Shown here in pieces: positions 18,491 through 28,176 of a stretch of 64,000 bases of DNA. Source of the stretch: Candidatus Tepidiaquacellales bacterium UBA2330 (GTDB lineage Bacteria > Bacteroidota > Ignavibacteria > Tepidaquicellales > Tepidaquicellaceae); contig DDUU01000058.1 of the NCBI GenBank assembly GCA_002344965.1, positions 22,753-86,752 on the forward strand, in the 5' to 3' direction. The stretch's first letter is position 1; the number at the start of each line of letters is the position of its first letter. Under the pieces are notes generated by a model that saw only the letters and a program-made list of their open reading frames with translations, did no database searches and had not been told where the DNA came from. Position numbers and translations under genes: made by a program.

Positions 18491-19618
18491 CTATGACAAT
18501 ATTTTTCTGATTGTTTCTATAATATAGTCCGTATCTCTCTGATCCATCGGAACATATAAAGGTATCATAAAACTGTTATCGCAAAGATCTTCAGAAACCG
18601 GTAATTTAATCTTCTCTCCTGAATTTATATAAGCGCTTTCTCTGTGTGATGTCATTACGCCTTTCCTTACAGATATTCCTGCCGCTAATAACTTCTTCAT
18701 CAATTCATTTCTGCTTACAGGGGAATTTTTCTTTAAGTAAATTGCAAAAGACTGGTAATTGGATTTTCTGTCTTCAGGTTCTGTCGGAAGTTTTATACAG
18801 TCTGTTCCGCTTAATCCGTCAATATATTTTTCGGCAATTTTTCTTCTCTCTTCAATTATCTTATCAAGTTTCTCAAGCTGCTTAATTCCAATTGCCGCCT
18901 GTATATCTGTCATCCGGTAATTATATCCGGTTTCCAGGTGATCTTCAAATGAAAGTTCTTCCGAAGTATGTCTTTCCTTACCTGAAATTGATATAGCATG
19001 CTGTCTAAGCAGCTTTAATCTTTTATAATATTCCTCATTGTAAGTTGTTATCATACCGCCCTCTCCTGTTGTAATCACTTTCCTCGGATGAAACGAGAAG
19101 CAAACAAGCTCGGAATGAACTCCGATTTTTTCTCCTTTATATTCAGAACCTATTGCGCATGCTGCGTCCTCAATAAGCTTTAAATTATTATCCTTACAAA
19201 TTTTTTTAAATGCTTCGATGTCCGCAGGCATCCCGATCTGATGAACCAGCAGTAGTGCCTTTGTTTTTTCTGATATTAATTTCTTTACATGCTCAGGATC
19301 AGTATTGTAATCAAGCTGTGATACTTCTGCAAATACCGGTTTAGCTCCTGTGTATAAAACTGAATTTGCAGTTGCAATATAACTCATCGAAGGACAGATC
19401 ACTTCATCTCCGGCTTTTATACCGGATACGATCATTGCTAAATGTAATGCATTCGTACAGTTCGAGACAGCAACTGAATATTTCGCACCTGTATATTCGC
19501 GGAATTTTCCTTCAAACTCCTCAACTCTCTCACCCTGCGCCACCCATCCTGACATAATTGTATCATAAGCGCTTTGAGCTTCCTCTTTGTCTAAAAACGG
19601 CTTTGCTATTGGTATCAA
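18491..19618 (-). CDS. DegT/DnrJ/EryC1/StrS-family sugar aminotransferase
   Basis: This 375-aa PLP enzyme has IPIAKPFLDKEEAQSAYDTI at its start, SNCTNALHLA near residue 52, LIEDAACAIGSEYKG near 147 (Asp to the pyridine N), and the PLP lysine in FSFHPRKVITTGEGG near 180. The closest functional patterns are the GDP-perosamine synthase/UDP-4-amino-sugar transaminases, which aminate C4 of 4-keto-6-deoxy nucleotide sugars. It lies 11 bp from a Gfo/Idh/MocA oxidoreductase. The exact nucleotide sugar is not defined. Confidence 0.85.
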   Translation of the reverse strand: MIPIAKPFLDKEEAQSAYDTIMSGWVAQGERVEEFEGKFREYTGAKYSVAVSNCTNALHLAMIVSGIKAGDEVICPSMSYIATANSVLYTGAKPVFAEVSQLDYNTDPEHVKKLISEKTKALLLVHQIGMPADIEAFKKICKDNNLKLIEDAACAIGSEYKGEKIGVHSELVCFSFHPRKVITTGEGGMITTYNEEYYKRLKLLRQHAISISGKERHTSEELSFEDHLETGYNYRMTDIQAAIGIKQLEKLDKIIEERRKIAEKYIDGLSGTDCIKLPTEPEDRKSNYQSFAIYLKKNSPVSRNELMKKLLAAGISVRKGVMTSHRESAYINSGEKIKLPVSEDLCDNSFMIPLYVPMDQRDTDYIIETIRKILS

Positions 19619-19629
19619 AAATTAAAAAT

Positions 19630-20631
19630 TTATATTTTTATTTCAGCGCCTTTATTTTTTATTGACTTCTGCGAAGCTTCCAGTATTTTTAAAACTTCAA
19701 GCCCCGAATATTTGTCAGATAACGGACTGCTTCCTTTTTCAATAGCATTTTTAAAATCCATCGCCATCATTGCCAGCGCTTCTTTATTTTCAATCTTGGG
19801 AATATATATATCTCCCGCCCTGTAATCTACAAGTATTCTTGTTTTGTCTTCATCTGTCTTATGCTCATAACCTGTATCATAAACTTTTACTTTTTCTGTC
19901 GGCTCCAGATCATTGAATACTATCATCCTCTTATCTCCTCCTATCAGCATCATTCTTATCTTTACAGGTGATGACCATGAACAATTAAAATGCGCGATAA
20001 ATCCGGAATCATATTTTACGGTCAGATATGCAATATTCTCAATTCCGTTTGCGGTATGTGATACACCGGTCGCCTGAACGCTTACCGGCTTTTCATCTAT
20101 TAAAAAATTTAAAATTGAAATATCATGTGTCGCAAGATCCCAAAGCACGTTTACATCCGGTTGAAACAATCCGAGATTGATCCTGGTCGAATCAAAATAT
20201 TTTATGTTTCCGATCTGATCCTGATCTATAAGTTCTTTCATTTTTCTTACGGCGCCGGTATAAAGATAAGTATGATCCACCATTAAAACTTTTCCCGTCT
20301 TCTCAGAAATATTTATAAGTTCTTCCGCCTGTTTCAGGTCTGATGTCATTGGCTTTTCCACCATTACATGCTTTCCGTTTTCAAGGGATCTCTTTGCAAA
20401 TTCATAATGCGTAAACACTGGAGTGGCGATTACAACCGCATCTAGTTCTTTATCATCAGTTATTGAGACAGGGTCAGTGCAGAATACTGCGCTTGGACAA
20501 AGCTTACCAAGAAATTGTCTTCTCTCTTCTCTGTGATCCGATACCTTGATTAACTCCGCGCCGTTCAGATTTGCAAAATTTCTGACTAAGTTTGTACCCC
20601 AGTAACCGAAGCCTATAATTCCGATCTTCAT
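19630..20631 (-). CDS. Gfo/Idh/MocA-family oxidoreductase
   Basis: The N-terminal Rossmann motif IGIIGFGYWGTNLVRNF binds NAD(P). The family's EKPMT segment is near residue 92, and WDLATHDISILNFL near 164 carries the conserved His of the C-terminal alpha/beta domain. The sequence resembles WbpB/WlbA-like enzymes, which oxidise C3 of UDP-sugar acids before amination. Here it sits between two DegT aminotransferases, so it may create a keto sugar for one of them. Related to the plus-strand oxidoreductase at 62929-63903. Confidence 0.83.
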   Translation of the reverse strand: MKIGIIGFGYWGTNLVRNFANLNGAELIKVSDHREERRQFLGKLCPSAVFCTDPVSITDDKELDAVVIATPVFTHYEFAKRSLENGKHVMVEKPMTSDLKQAEELINISEKTGKVLMVDHTYLYTGAVRKMKELIDQDQIGNIKYFDSTRINLGLFQPDVNVLWDLATHDISILNFLIDEKPVSVQATGVSHTANGIENIAYLTVKYDSGFIAHFNCSWSSPVKIRMMLIGGDKRMIVFNDLEPTEKVKVYDTGYEHKTDEDKTRILVDYRAGDIYIPKIENKEALAMMAMDFKNAIEKGSSPLSDKYSGLEVLKILEASQKSIKNKGAEIKI

Positions 20632-20637
20632 AAAATA

Positions 20638-21753
20638 TTATTTGAGAATTTCTTTTAATTGTTCTGATACTCTGCTGATTTGTTCGTCAGTAACGCCAAG
20701 TCCGCTCGGTATATAAAATCCGTAATCTCCCAGATAATCTGAGACAGGATATTCCTCATTTTTAAAAAGTCCCGCTTTCTGAAAAACCGGCTGTCTGTGC
20801 ATCGGATAAAAGAAAGGTCTTGTACCGATTTTTCTTTCAGCAAGTATTTTCATTATTTCTTCTGCATTCATTCCAGATTCTTTCTTAAGCAGGATCCCGT
20901 AAACCCAGTAAATGTTTTCCGAATAATCTGTTTTTTCCAATGGAATCTGAATGGATTCTAAATCTTTCAGCTCTTCTGTATACCTTCTTCCTGTATTTTT
21001 TTTCTTCTTTATAAAGTTATCAATCTGTTCAAACTGTGCTAATCCCAGAGCCGCCTGTAGATTTGTCATGCGGAAATTATAACCCAGCTCATCATGTACA
21101 AATCTTTTACCCGGCTTGAAACAAAGATTCCTCAGCGACCTGCATCTTTCCGCTGTTACCGGATCATCGGTCAGAATCATTCCGCCTTCTCCGGTTGTGA
21201 TATGCTTATTAGGATAAAAGCTGAATGTACTGATGTTTCCGAAACTTCCGCATTTCTTTCCTTTATAAGTCTGACCTATCTGCTCTGCGGCGTCTTCAAT
21301 AATTTTTAATCCGTATTCTTCTGCGATCTTTTGTATCGGATCCATTTCCGCCGGCAAACCGTAAATGTGCACAGCCATTATAGCTTTTGTCCTTGAGGAA
21401 ATTTTTTTTCTTACTTCATCCGGATTCATATTCCATGTAACAGGATCAGAATCAGTCAGTACCGGTGTTCCTCCCGCTCTGATAATTGCAGATGCGCAGG
21501 ATATAATTGTAAATGACGGCATTATTACTTCATCGCCTTTCTCAAGATCAAGCGAAATCATCGCCGCTTCAAGAGCTGCTGTTCCGTTGCAAACGGCAAC
21601 TCCGTATTTACGACCGCAGTAAGCTGCAAACTTATTCTCAAACTCATTTACAAACGGTCCTTCTGAAGATATCCATCCTGTATCTATGCATTCGTTCAGA
21701 TACTTTTTTTCATTGCCGGTCAGGAGCGGTTCGTTTACTGGTATAAATTCCAA
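20638..21753 (-). CDS. DegT/DnrJ/EryC1/StrS aminotransferase, GDP-perosamine synthase-like
   Basis: This 371-aa protein starts FIPVNEPLLTGNEKKYLNECIDTGWISSEG, the perosamine-synthase style N-terminus. NGTAALEAAM near residue 57, IIEDAAEQIGQTYKG near 151 and the PLP lysine in FSFYPNKHITTGEGG near 184 complete the active site. Members convert 4-keto-6-deoxy nucleotide sugars to 4-amino sugars. It lies 1 bp downstream of a cupin gene and 6 bp upstream of the oxidoreductase. Whether the substrate is GDP- or UDP-linked cannot be decided. Confidence 0.85.
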   Translation of the reverse strand: MEFIPVNEPLLTGNEKKYLNECIDTGWISSEGPFVNEFENKFAAYCGRKYGVAVCNGTAALEAAMISLDLEKGDEVIMPSFTIISCASAIIRAGGTPVLTDSDPVTWNMNPDEVRKKISSRTKAIMAVHIYGLPAEMDPIQKIAEEYGLKIIEDAAEQIGQTYKGKKCGSFGNISTFSFYPNKHITTGEGGMILTDDPVTAERCRSLRNLCFKPGKRFVHDELGYNFRMTNLQAALGLAQFEQIDNFIKKKKNTGRRYTEELKDLESIQIPLEKTDYSENIYWVYGILLKKESGMNAEEIMKILAERKIGTRPFFYPMHRQPVFQKAGLFKNEEYPVSDYLGDYGFYIPSGLGVTDEQISRVSEQLKEILK

Positions 21754-21754
21754 T

Positions 21755-22183
21755 TTATTTTATCCTGATTTTATCTTCCTTAATTGATTCAAATCTGGTC
21801 TTATCGGCATCGCCCGCATAAGGTCCCTGCTTTACTTCTATCATTTCAATTTCTTCAAGGACTTCAAAGCCGTGTCCTCCTGTTGCCAGAAGAATTACAT
21901 CGCCTGTTTTAAGAATCCTGCTTTCAAGATAATTCTGATCATCATCATAAAAATCTACGCGGAGTTTTCCGCTTTTCAGAAAAAGAACTTCCTGAGTATA
22001 CTGCACCTGCCTCTCTACAGGATTATGTACATGCGGTTCTATTATTTTTCCCGCAGGATGATGCATATATGCAAGCTGCTGTGAAAGATCATTGGAAGTA
22101 AAAAAATGTATTCCGTCCTGTCTGTATTCAGTTGGAATAATTATTGCCAAAAGTCTCTCGTTATTTTTTATATATTCTATCAT
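21755..22183 (-). CDS. cupin-fold protein (WxcM-like, sugar-metabolism associated)
   Basis: This 142-aa single cupin has the metal motif PHVHNP near residue 50, a Glu about 16 residues later (TQEVLFLKSGKLRVDFY), and the second motif GDVILLATGGHGFEVL near 92. Similar stand-alone cupins occur beside sugar aminotransferases. Some relatives are ketoisomerases or epimerases and others have no known role. It is 1 bp from the downstream perosamine-synthase-like gene, so it may isomerise or protect its substrate. Confidence 0.65.
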   Translation of the reverse strand: MIEYIKNNERLLAIIIPTEYRQDGIHFFTSNDLSQQLAYMHHPAGKIIEPHVHNPVERQVQYTQEVLFLKSGKLRVDFYDDDQNYLESRILKTGDVILLATGGHGFEVLEEIEMIEVKQGPYAGDADKTRFESIKEDKIRIK

Positions 22184-22188
22184 AATTT

Positions 22189-23328
22189 TTATTTTGCTTC
22201 AGGTTCAAATTTATTAAAATACCTTTCCTTTAATAATCCGCTCAGATCTTTCATTAAGTTATCATAATTATAATTTGCTGATATATACTCCTGGCCTCTT
22301 TTGGCAATTTCCTCCCTTTCTGTATCATTGCTCAGAAAATATTTAATTTTCTCCTTACACTCTTCATCGCTTCTGAATGTAGCAAAAGTATTTTCGGGAA
22401 AATTTCTTTTCAGCGTGTCTGATTCCCTTGTCAGCAAAAGCGAACCAACTCCCATTACTTCATATATTCTCTGATTTACTCCCTCCCCGTCAGCTATATC
22501 ACCGTAATCATTTACAACTACTTTTGTATCCTTATAAATCTGCAGCATATCAAGTCCGGATGTTACGCCCTGCCATGCTTTCATTATTAAACTGTCTTTC
22601 GGAAATTCATCTTCTATATATCCCCACCATTTAAAATTTTCCAGTTCAGAAAGTTTTTCAATAAGTTTCGTTCTTTTTTTCCAGAATCTTTTCCCGGCAC
22701 CTCCCACAAAGGTTACATCAAATTTCTTGTCTCCCGCTTTAAGTTCATCAAGTATTCTAAGATCAAATCCATTATGATTTATAATTGAATTTACATTATT
22801 AATTTCAAAAAATTTTTTATAAACCGTTGTCGATGTCAGGATCAGATCCCAGTCTGAAGGAGCCCACTTGTAAGGAAGAGGGGCAGCTAATCTTGAAACA
22901 ATAAGCGAATGCTTTCCGGAATTCTTCCAGTGATCGCTCGGAATTCCCGTATGTTCCCTGACTAGTATTACATCCGGTTTGTATGCTTTTATGTAATCTG
23001 ATATTATATTCAGTTTGCGCCTGTTCTTTACAGGTCTTATGAGATTTTTTATTCTGTCTGCTGAATTTATAAATCCTAATCTACTGCCGTATAATTCTTC
23101 CGCTACTTTCTGAAGATATATATTTGTTACAAAAAATTCTTCCGCTTCCCATCCGTGCTTTCTGAAATAGTATGTATAAAAATCCGAAAAATTTGAACGC
23201 AATGATATTATCCACTCAAGCGTTTCCTTTCGTCCCATTTTTTCAATCTCATCTTTATTGCTTTCTATTTTAGTCTTAAGATATGCTTCCGGATTTATTG
23301 TGTCAAATTTCAGCAGCCTGAGTTTCAA
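22189..23328 (-). CDS. glycosyltransferase family 1/4-like protein (CgeB/Glyco_trans_1_2 type)
   Basis: The 379-aa sequence has an N-terminal half containing DVILVREHTGIPSDHWK near residue 114 and DVTFVGGAGKRFWKKR near 202. The C-terminal half has VVVNDYGDIADGEGVNQRIYEVMGVGSLLLT near 272, the signature region of CgeB-like GT-B enzymes. No TM helices are visible. It probably adds a sugar to the repeat unit. Donor unknown. Confidence 0.72.
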   Translation of the reverse strand: MKLRLLKFDTINPEAYLKTKIESNKDEIEKMGRKETLEWIISLRSNFSDFYTYYFRKHGWEAEEFFVTNIYLQKVAEELYGSRLGFINSADRIKNLIRPVKNRRKLNIISDYIKAYKPDVILVREHTGIPSDHWKNSGKHSLIVSRLAAPLPYKWAPSDWDLILTSTTVYKKFFEINNVNSIINHNGFDLRILDELKAGDKKFDVTFVGGAGKRFWKKRTKLIEKLSELENFKWWGYIEDEFPKDSLIMKAWQGVTSGLDMLQIYKDTKVVVNDYGDIADGEGVNQRIYEVMGVGSLLLTRESDTLKRNFPENTFATFRSDEECKEKIKYFLSNDTEREEIAKRGQEYISANYNYDNLMKDLSGLLKERYFNKFEPEAK

Positions 23329-24570
23329 TTATCTCTGATCCTCCGTAATTATTTCCTGACTGCACAGCAATTCTTCCGCTTTCGATCTGATTAATTCCAA
23401 ATTCTTTTCCGCTGACAATTCTTTTGAATACTTATCGGAATTCTCTTTATATCTGAATATTTCCTTAGCTGTTAATGAGTTAAGCTTTTCTGCCATTTTT
23501 TCAGGTGTAAAATCTTCTGATATTATCCCAAGTTCGTACTTCTTTACATATTTTTCCATTTCTGCGGAAGGTCCTATCGCTATGCAAAGTCTGCCCTGTA
23601 TAAATTCGAAAAACTTATTAGGCAAAGCGTATTCGTAATTGAAGTTAACTGGCGGAAGAAGAAATATTCCTATATCATATCTGTTTATGAATCCGGGTAT
23701 GTCTTTTGTCCTAACGGGTTCGGTGAATTTTATTTTTTCTTCTGACGAATATTTAATAAGCAGCTCATTATAATAATCTCTGTGAGTCGGTATGAGCATC
23801 AGATCAAGCGTGAACCTGCTGTCCGTGAATTTCATCATTTCAAGAATAATTTCAAGATTTCTTGATTCTTTTGCTGAGCCGTGATGTATAATTTTTATGT
23901 GCTCTTCGTTTACTTTTCCTGGACTGAGGTTATTGTGCTCTGTTGCATTCGTCAGCAGCAGCGGATCTACATTATAATTTTTTCTGAACTCATCTGCAAT
24001 TCCCTCTGAAACTGCAAATACCAAATCAGCTTTACTCATGTATTCTCTGCACAAATATTCAGTATATTTCTGCGTATATTTCACCCACTCACTGTCATTC
24101 TCACACTGCCGCGGATGATACTCGTGCGAATCAAGGATTACCTTTGACTTGCCGCCTGATATTCTTAAAGCAAGCGGAAGAGTATCTATATCATTTGCAA
24201 TTATTAGATCAAACTTTTCTTTACCAAGTCTTTCAACGAAATTTATCTTATCAATTGTCCAGTACCGCTTCTCAAAATTTGCAGACCTCTCTAAAGATTT
24301 TTTCTGAAATCGTGTTATCTTTTTTTCTGTCCTTAAATAGTTTTTTATAAAAAAGGAAAATGCTTTTCTCACAGGTAAAGGATAATCTAAATGAAAATTT
24401 ATTTCCTTATTTACTTTAAGTTTAATCGGAATATTTTTGACGTCTTCGATATCAGAAGGATTTAATCCCGAAGCGGTTATCGAGTAATGATTATTCAATG
24501 CATTTATCTGTCTGATCACTCTCGGATCCGTGCTCAGATCACTGTATGAAAGAATCAATACTTTCTTCAA
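23329..24570 (-). CDS. GT4-like glycosyltransferase
   Basis: This 413-aa GT-B protein begins VLILSYSDLSTDPRVIRQINAL, a common GT4 N-terminal pattern (SDPRV). It contains DLIIANDIDTLPLALRI near residue 135, VILDSHEYHPR near 157 and a C-terminal half with KIIHHGSAKESRNLEIIL near 228 and LPNKFFEFIQGRLCIAIGPS near 330 in place of EX7E. A short 36-bp gap separates it from the upstream wzt gene. Confidence 0.76.
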   Translation of the reverse strand: MKKVLILSYSDLSTDPRVIRQINALNNHYSITASGLNPSDIEDVKNIPIKLKVNKEINFHLDYPLPVRKAFSFFIKNYLRTEKKITRFQKKSLERSANFEKRYWTIDKINFVERLGKEKFDLIIANDIDTLPLALRISGGKSKVILDSHEYHPRQCENDSEWVKYTQKYTEYLCREYMSKADLVFAVSEGIADEFRKNYNVDPLLLTNATEHNNLSPGKVNEEHIKIIHHGSAKESRNLEIILEMMKFTDSRFTLDLMLIPTHRDYYNELLIKYSSEEKIKFTEPVRTKDIPGFINRYDIGIFLLPPVNFNYEYALPNKFFEFIQGRLCIAIGPSAEMEKYVKKYELGIISEDFTPEKMAEKLNSLTAKEIFRYKENSDKYSKELSAEKNLELIRSKAEELLCSQEIITEDQR

Positions 24571-24606
24571 AATAAATTAATTTCTTTATTCCGTTCCCTG
24601 AAGTTT

Positions 24607-25890
24607 TTAATCATTTAAATACCATTTATGCTCAAGCAGCACGCTTCTGTGCGTGGACGGCACTATTTTTCCTGTGTTATAAAAGTCCCCGTCCTCTACT
24701 GTAATTGTTACCGCTTCCTGTATCCAGTCCTGTCTGATTCCGTTTTGATATACTATTAAATTCAAAAGATAAAGTCCGGATGTTACCGGAAGCTTGTCAA
24801 GAACGCAGGTGAAATATCCTTCCTGTGAAATTGAATCAAATGCATTCGAGGATATTCCGTTTCCGAGTACTGTAACAAGAAATCCGTCTGATCTGGAAAT
24901 CGCTATTCCTGCGGTTATATTTTTCGGATCAGGATTCTTAATGCATTTATAATGCACTCTGAATTTTATTTTCTGTCCTGAAATTGCAACGTCAATTTTT
25001 TCATTTTTTTCGTTCATCATTTCAAACTTAATTAACCTGATCTTGCCTTCTCCGATTCTGTCAGTTCTCTCAGCAATATTTATTTCAGCTTTTTCTTTTC
25101 TGTCCAGTATGTAATGCTGTATTCCGTCTGCAGTCGGACCTTTGGGAAAATCCACCTGTCCGTTTTTTAAAACTATCACACTGTTGCACAGCTTTGACAT
25201 TATTGCCATGTTGTGGCTCACAAATAAAACCGTCCTTCCTTCCTTCTCAGAAACATTCTGCATTTTACCAAGACACTTCTTTTGAAATTCCGCATCACCT
25301 ACAGCAAGCACCTCATCAACTATAAGTATCTCAGGATCAAGGTGCGCTGCCACCGCAAATGCAAGTCTGACATACATTCCGGATGAATATCTTTTAACCG
25401 GAGTGTCTATGTAACTGCCTATTCCTGAAAATTCCACTATCTCATCAAACTTACTTCTTATCTCCGCTTTTGTCATTCCTAATATTGATCCGTTGAGAAA
25501 AATGTTTTCCCTGCCGGTCAGCTCCTGATGAAATCCCGTTCCCACTTCCAGCAACGAAGCTACTCTTCCTTTAATTTTTATGATGCCTTTAGTGGGTGAT
25601 GTTACTCTTGACAAAATTTTCAGCAGTGTTGATTTGCCTGCTCCGTTTTTGCCGATTATTCCGAGTATCTCGCCGTCTTTTACTTCAAAGTTTATATTTT
25701 TTAACGCCCATACATAGTCTGTTTTAACTCCCGAAGTCCTGTCATTTATTTCTCCGATCTTTGATAACGGATCTTCCTTTTTTGTTATGCGGGCGATGAA
25801 TCTGTTGAGATCCTGTACTATCGATTTACTTGAAATTATTCCAAGTCGGTAAAGTTTTGAAATATCCTCAACCTTTATTACCGTACTCAT
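24607..25890 (-). CDS. wzt: polysaccharide ABC transporter ATP-binding protein, Wzt-like (first copy)
   Basis: Residues 1-250 form the nucleotide-binding domain: Walker A GKNGAGKST near residue 83, the C-loop YSSGMYVRLAFAV near 168, Walker B ILIVDEVLAVGDAEF near 187 and the H-loop FVSHN near 220. Residues 285-427 form a C-terminal beta-sandwich with IRLIKFEMMNEK and NAFDSISQEGYF, as in the Wzt carbohydrate-binding domain that recognises the finished chain. The NBD is nearly identical in pattern to the Wzt at 51142-52464, but the C-terminal domain differs. No wzm lies beside it, so it presumably works with the Wzm at 52485 or one outside the window. Confidence 0.88.
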   Translation of the reverse strand: MSTVIKVEDISKLYRLGIISSKSIVQDLNRFIARITKKEDPLSKIGEINDRTSGVKTDYVWALKNINFEVKDGEILGIIGKNGAGKSTLLKILSRVTSPTKGIIKIKGRVASLLEVGTGFHQELTGRENIFLNGSILGMTKAEIRSKFDEIVEFSGIGSYIDTPVKRYSSGMYVRLAFAVAAHLDPEILIVDEVLAVGDAEFQKKCLGKMQNVSEKEGRTVLFVSHNMAIMSKLCNSVIVLKNGQVDFPKGPTADGIQHYILDRKEKAEINIAERTDRIGEGKIRLIKFEMMNEKNEKIDVAISGQKIKFRVHYKCIKNPDPKNITAGIAISRSDGFLVTVLGNGISSNAFDSISQEGYFTCVLDKLPVTSGLYLLNLIVYQNGIRQDWIQEAVTITVEDGDFYNTGKIVPSTHRSVLLEHKWYLND

Positions 25891-26906
25891 ATAATTGTGA
25901 TTTTCCCTTTCGCCGAATATTCGTTTTTAATCAGATTATAATTTAAAACATCCGTCAGACTTTCTTCAAGAGATATCTCGTTATTCCAGTGAATGTCGGA
26001 CTTTATTTTTCTGTTTGAACCTATAATTACCGGATTATCCTTCGGTCTTCTGAGACTTTTATCTTCCTTTATAGTAATGTCCAGTTTCAGTTTGTTACTC
26101 ATTATTTCAATTATATTCTGAAGGGATATACCGTATCCGCTGCATATGTTATATACTTCTCCCTTTTTACCTTCTCTGAACAACTGGTAATATGCCTTCA
26201 CTACATCACGCACATCAATAAAATCTCTGATTACTGTTACATCACCTGCAACTATAAATTCACTTTTTCTTTCCTTCAATAGTTCGACTAACTGTTTCGC
26301 AAAGGAAGATACTGCAAATTTTTCACTCTGACCTGCGCCGATATGATTGAATGATCTTGTCATTATAATATCAAGTCCGTAAACTTCGACATACAATTTT
26401 GCCATCATCTCCTGTGAAAGTCTTGCTATTCCAAAAGGACTTGTTGGATTTGGAATTTTATCCTCAGAAAGCGGAAGATCGGATATTTTCACTTCGCCGT
26501 ATTCTTCCGAAGAACCTACCGAAATTATTCTGCATCTGCTGCCTATGCTTCTTACTACTTCAAGCAGGTTCAGAAAAATATTGACATTGTTCTGAAAACT
26601 GTTGCATGGGTTATTCCAGCTGCCTGCCACGCTGCTGAATGAAGCCAGATGTAATATGTAGTCCGGTCTGAAATCATATACAGCTTTGCATAATTTTTCC
26701 CTGTCTCTCAGATCTGTCCTTTGAAAATTTATTTTTAATTTTCTGTAAAGATCATATCTCATTTCAGGTTCCCTCAGATCAATACCCATTATCTCGGTTT
26801 CGGAATTTCTGCTGTCCAGATACTCAATAAAATTTCTGCTTACAAATCCTGAGAATCCAGTAATCAGATATTTTTTACAGGCGCTGTTATTTTTTCTGTC
26901 AGTCAA
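25887..26906 (-). CDS. NAD-dependent epimerase/dehydratase (GDP-mannose dehydratase/RMD-like) with altered catalytic motif
   Basis: The extended SDR fold begins with YLITGFSGFVSRNFIEYL, and residues 80-150 include PDYILHLASFSSVAGSW and ISVGSSEEYGEV. Family features TRSFNHIGAGQ near residue 188 and GDVTVIRDFIDVRDV near 222 match GDP-4-keto-6-deoxymannose reductase/GMD relatives. The canonical YxxxK is replaced by FGIAR (codons TTT...AGA, about 26430): Tyr is Phe and Lys is Arg, which would normally abolish SDR redox chemistry. It may bind a nucleotide sugar without the usual reaction, or use another mechanism. It overlaps its neighbours by 4 and 8 bp. Confidence 0.76.
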   Translation of the reverse strand: MTDRKNNSACKKYLITGFSGFVSRNFIEYLDSRNSETEIMGIDLREPEMRYDLYRKLKINFQRTDLRDREKLCKAVYDFRPDYILHLASFSSVAGSWNNPCNSFQNNVNIFLNLLEVVRSIGSRCRIISVGSSEEYGEVKISDLPLSEDKIPNPTSPFGIARLSQEMMAKLYVEVYGLDIIMTRSFNHIGAGQSEKFAVSSFAKQLVELLKERKSEFIVAGDVTVIRDFIDVRDVVKAYYQLFREGKKGEVYNICSGYGISLQNIIEIMSNKLKLDITIKEDKSLRRPKDNPVIIGSNRKIKSDIHWNNEISLEESLTDVLNYNLIKNEYSAKGKITII

Positions 26907-28176
26907 TTTTCAACAATCCTTTATCACTTAATTTCCCGGCAGCTTCCGCCAGTAATTCAAATTTCAATCCGCTTTTCTCTGATATTTTTATAAGATCGTT
27001 TGTACCGTCTGACAAATTTAAAACCCACATCATGGCGTTTACAAAATCCGAAGTATCTTTCTGCGATCCAATAGTTGGATATAATCCTCTCTTTCCAAGC
27101 TGAGGCTCGCATTCAGGACTTGTGTTAATAAAAATATAATTCGTCTCAAGTACTTTTATTATTTCCAGATATTTCCGCACAGACTCTTCCATTTTTTTAA
27201 AAGAAATGAAATCCCTGTTATCCGCGGAAGTATGATACTCTTTGTATTTTCCGTATCGTGTCCGCATAAGAGATCCGACAGGCAGATTAAATCCGGGCGA
27301 ACAGTACTGTCTCTCATCACTTCCTGTCGGGAAAAAATCTTCAATGGTATATTTTTTTTCAGTCTCCTTTAATACTAACTCCGCCGCTCTGTCGGAAATA
27401 CTGTCACCTATTCTGCTTCTTTTGTATGTGAAATTTCCCCTGTCGCCTATGCAAGTAACTACATAACCTGCATGTAGTTTTTTCTTTAACTCATCTCCGT
27501 TCACAGATAAATACCAGATTGCTCCGATGGTTTCTGGTAAAAACAGAAATCTGTATGTGAATCTTCTGTCTGTATTTTTTTTTAATTCATTATAAATATA
27601 TGCCGTTACTAGAGGACCTGACAGTTCATTGTTTGCCATTGACGGATGGCATATATAAGTTGAGAATAAAATTTCCTTTTCGCTTTTACCCGGCAATACC
27701 GCTTCACCTGCAGTCATAAAACCTTCCGGATTTTTATCGGCATCAATTAAAACTTCATATACATCTTTTTTTAGTTTTTTGAACTGCTTATGACTCATAC
27801 AGAATCCGCTGCGTGATTTATAATATGATGTCAGATATGGTATGACTCCGGGCTGCTCCGGTAATGTGTAAATGTATTTTGTCAGTTCTTCAAGATTCAT
27901 TTTACCATGCAGTTTTTCAGAATAACCCATCACATGAAGATTATTATCTTTGAAATCAATTATTTTTTTTCCCGAACTGTCTTTTATCCACGCATCTTTT
28001 ATATTCCATTCGGAAGGGACATTCCAGTCGAAACATTGTGTGCCGGAAGGAACCTCTGTGATTTTAAGATCAACTGTCTCTGATAATATTTTCAGAGTTT
28101 CCCTGTTGCCGTCTCCTGTCAGACTCCTGCAAATCGGCCACAGTCTGTCAAAATATTTTTCTATCTCTTTTTTCAA
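26899..28176 (-). CDS. DUF4910 (M28 aminopeptidase-like) protein with C-terminal winged helix
   Basis: This 425-aa protein starts YFDRLWPICRSLTGDGNRETL, the diagnostic DUF4910/DUF2172 opening, with STYICHPSMANNELSGPLV near residue 170 and FLPETIGAIWYLS near 212. M28-like metal ligands are plausible: the His in ICHPS, Asn-Glu in NNELSG, Glu in PETIG and Asp/Glu in GSDERQY near 284. The last 60 residues resemble a winged helix. Homologues sit in polysaccharide loci beside an AAC(3)-type acyltransferase, as here (4-bp overlap). The function is not established; a hydrolase acting on an amide in a sugar precursor is a guess. Confidence 0.75.
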   Translation of the reverse strand: MKKEIEKYFDRLWPICRSLTGDGNRETLKILSETVDLKITEVPSGTQCFDWNVPSEWNIKDAWIKDSSGKKIIDFKDNNLHVMGYSEKLHGKMNLEELTKYIYTLPEQPGVIPYLTSYYKSRSGFCMSHKQFKKLKKDVYEVLIDADKNPEGFMTAGEAVLPGKSEKEILFSTYICHPSMANNELSGPLVTAYIYNELKKNTDRRFTYRFLFLPETIGAIWYLSVNGDELKKKLHAGYVVTCIGDRGNFTYKRSRIGDSISDRAAELVLKETEKKYTIEDFFPTGSDERQYCSPGFNLPVGSLMRTRYGKYKEYHTSADNRDFISFKKMEESVRKYLEIIKVLETNYIFINTSPECEPQLGKRGLYPTIGSQKDTSDFVNAMMWVLNLSDGTNDLIKISEKSGLKFELLAEAAGKLSDKGLLKID

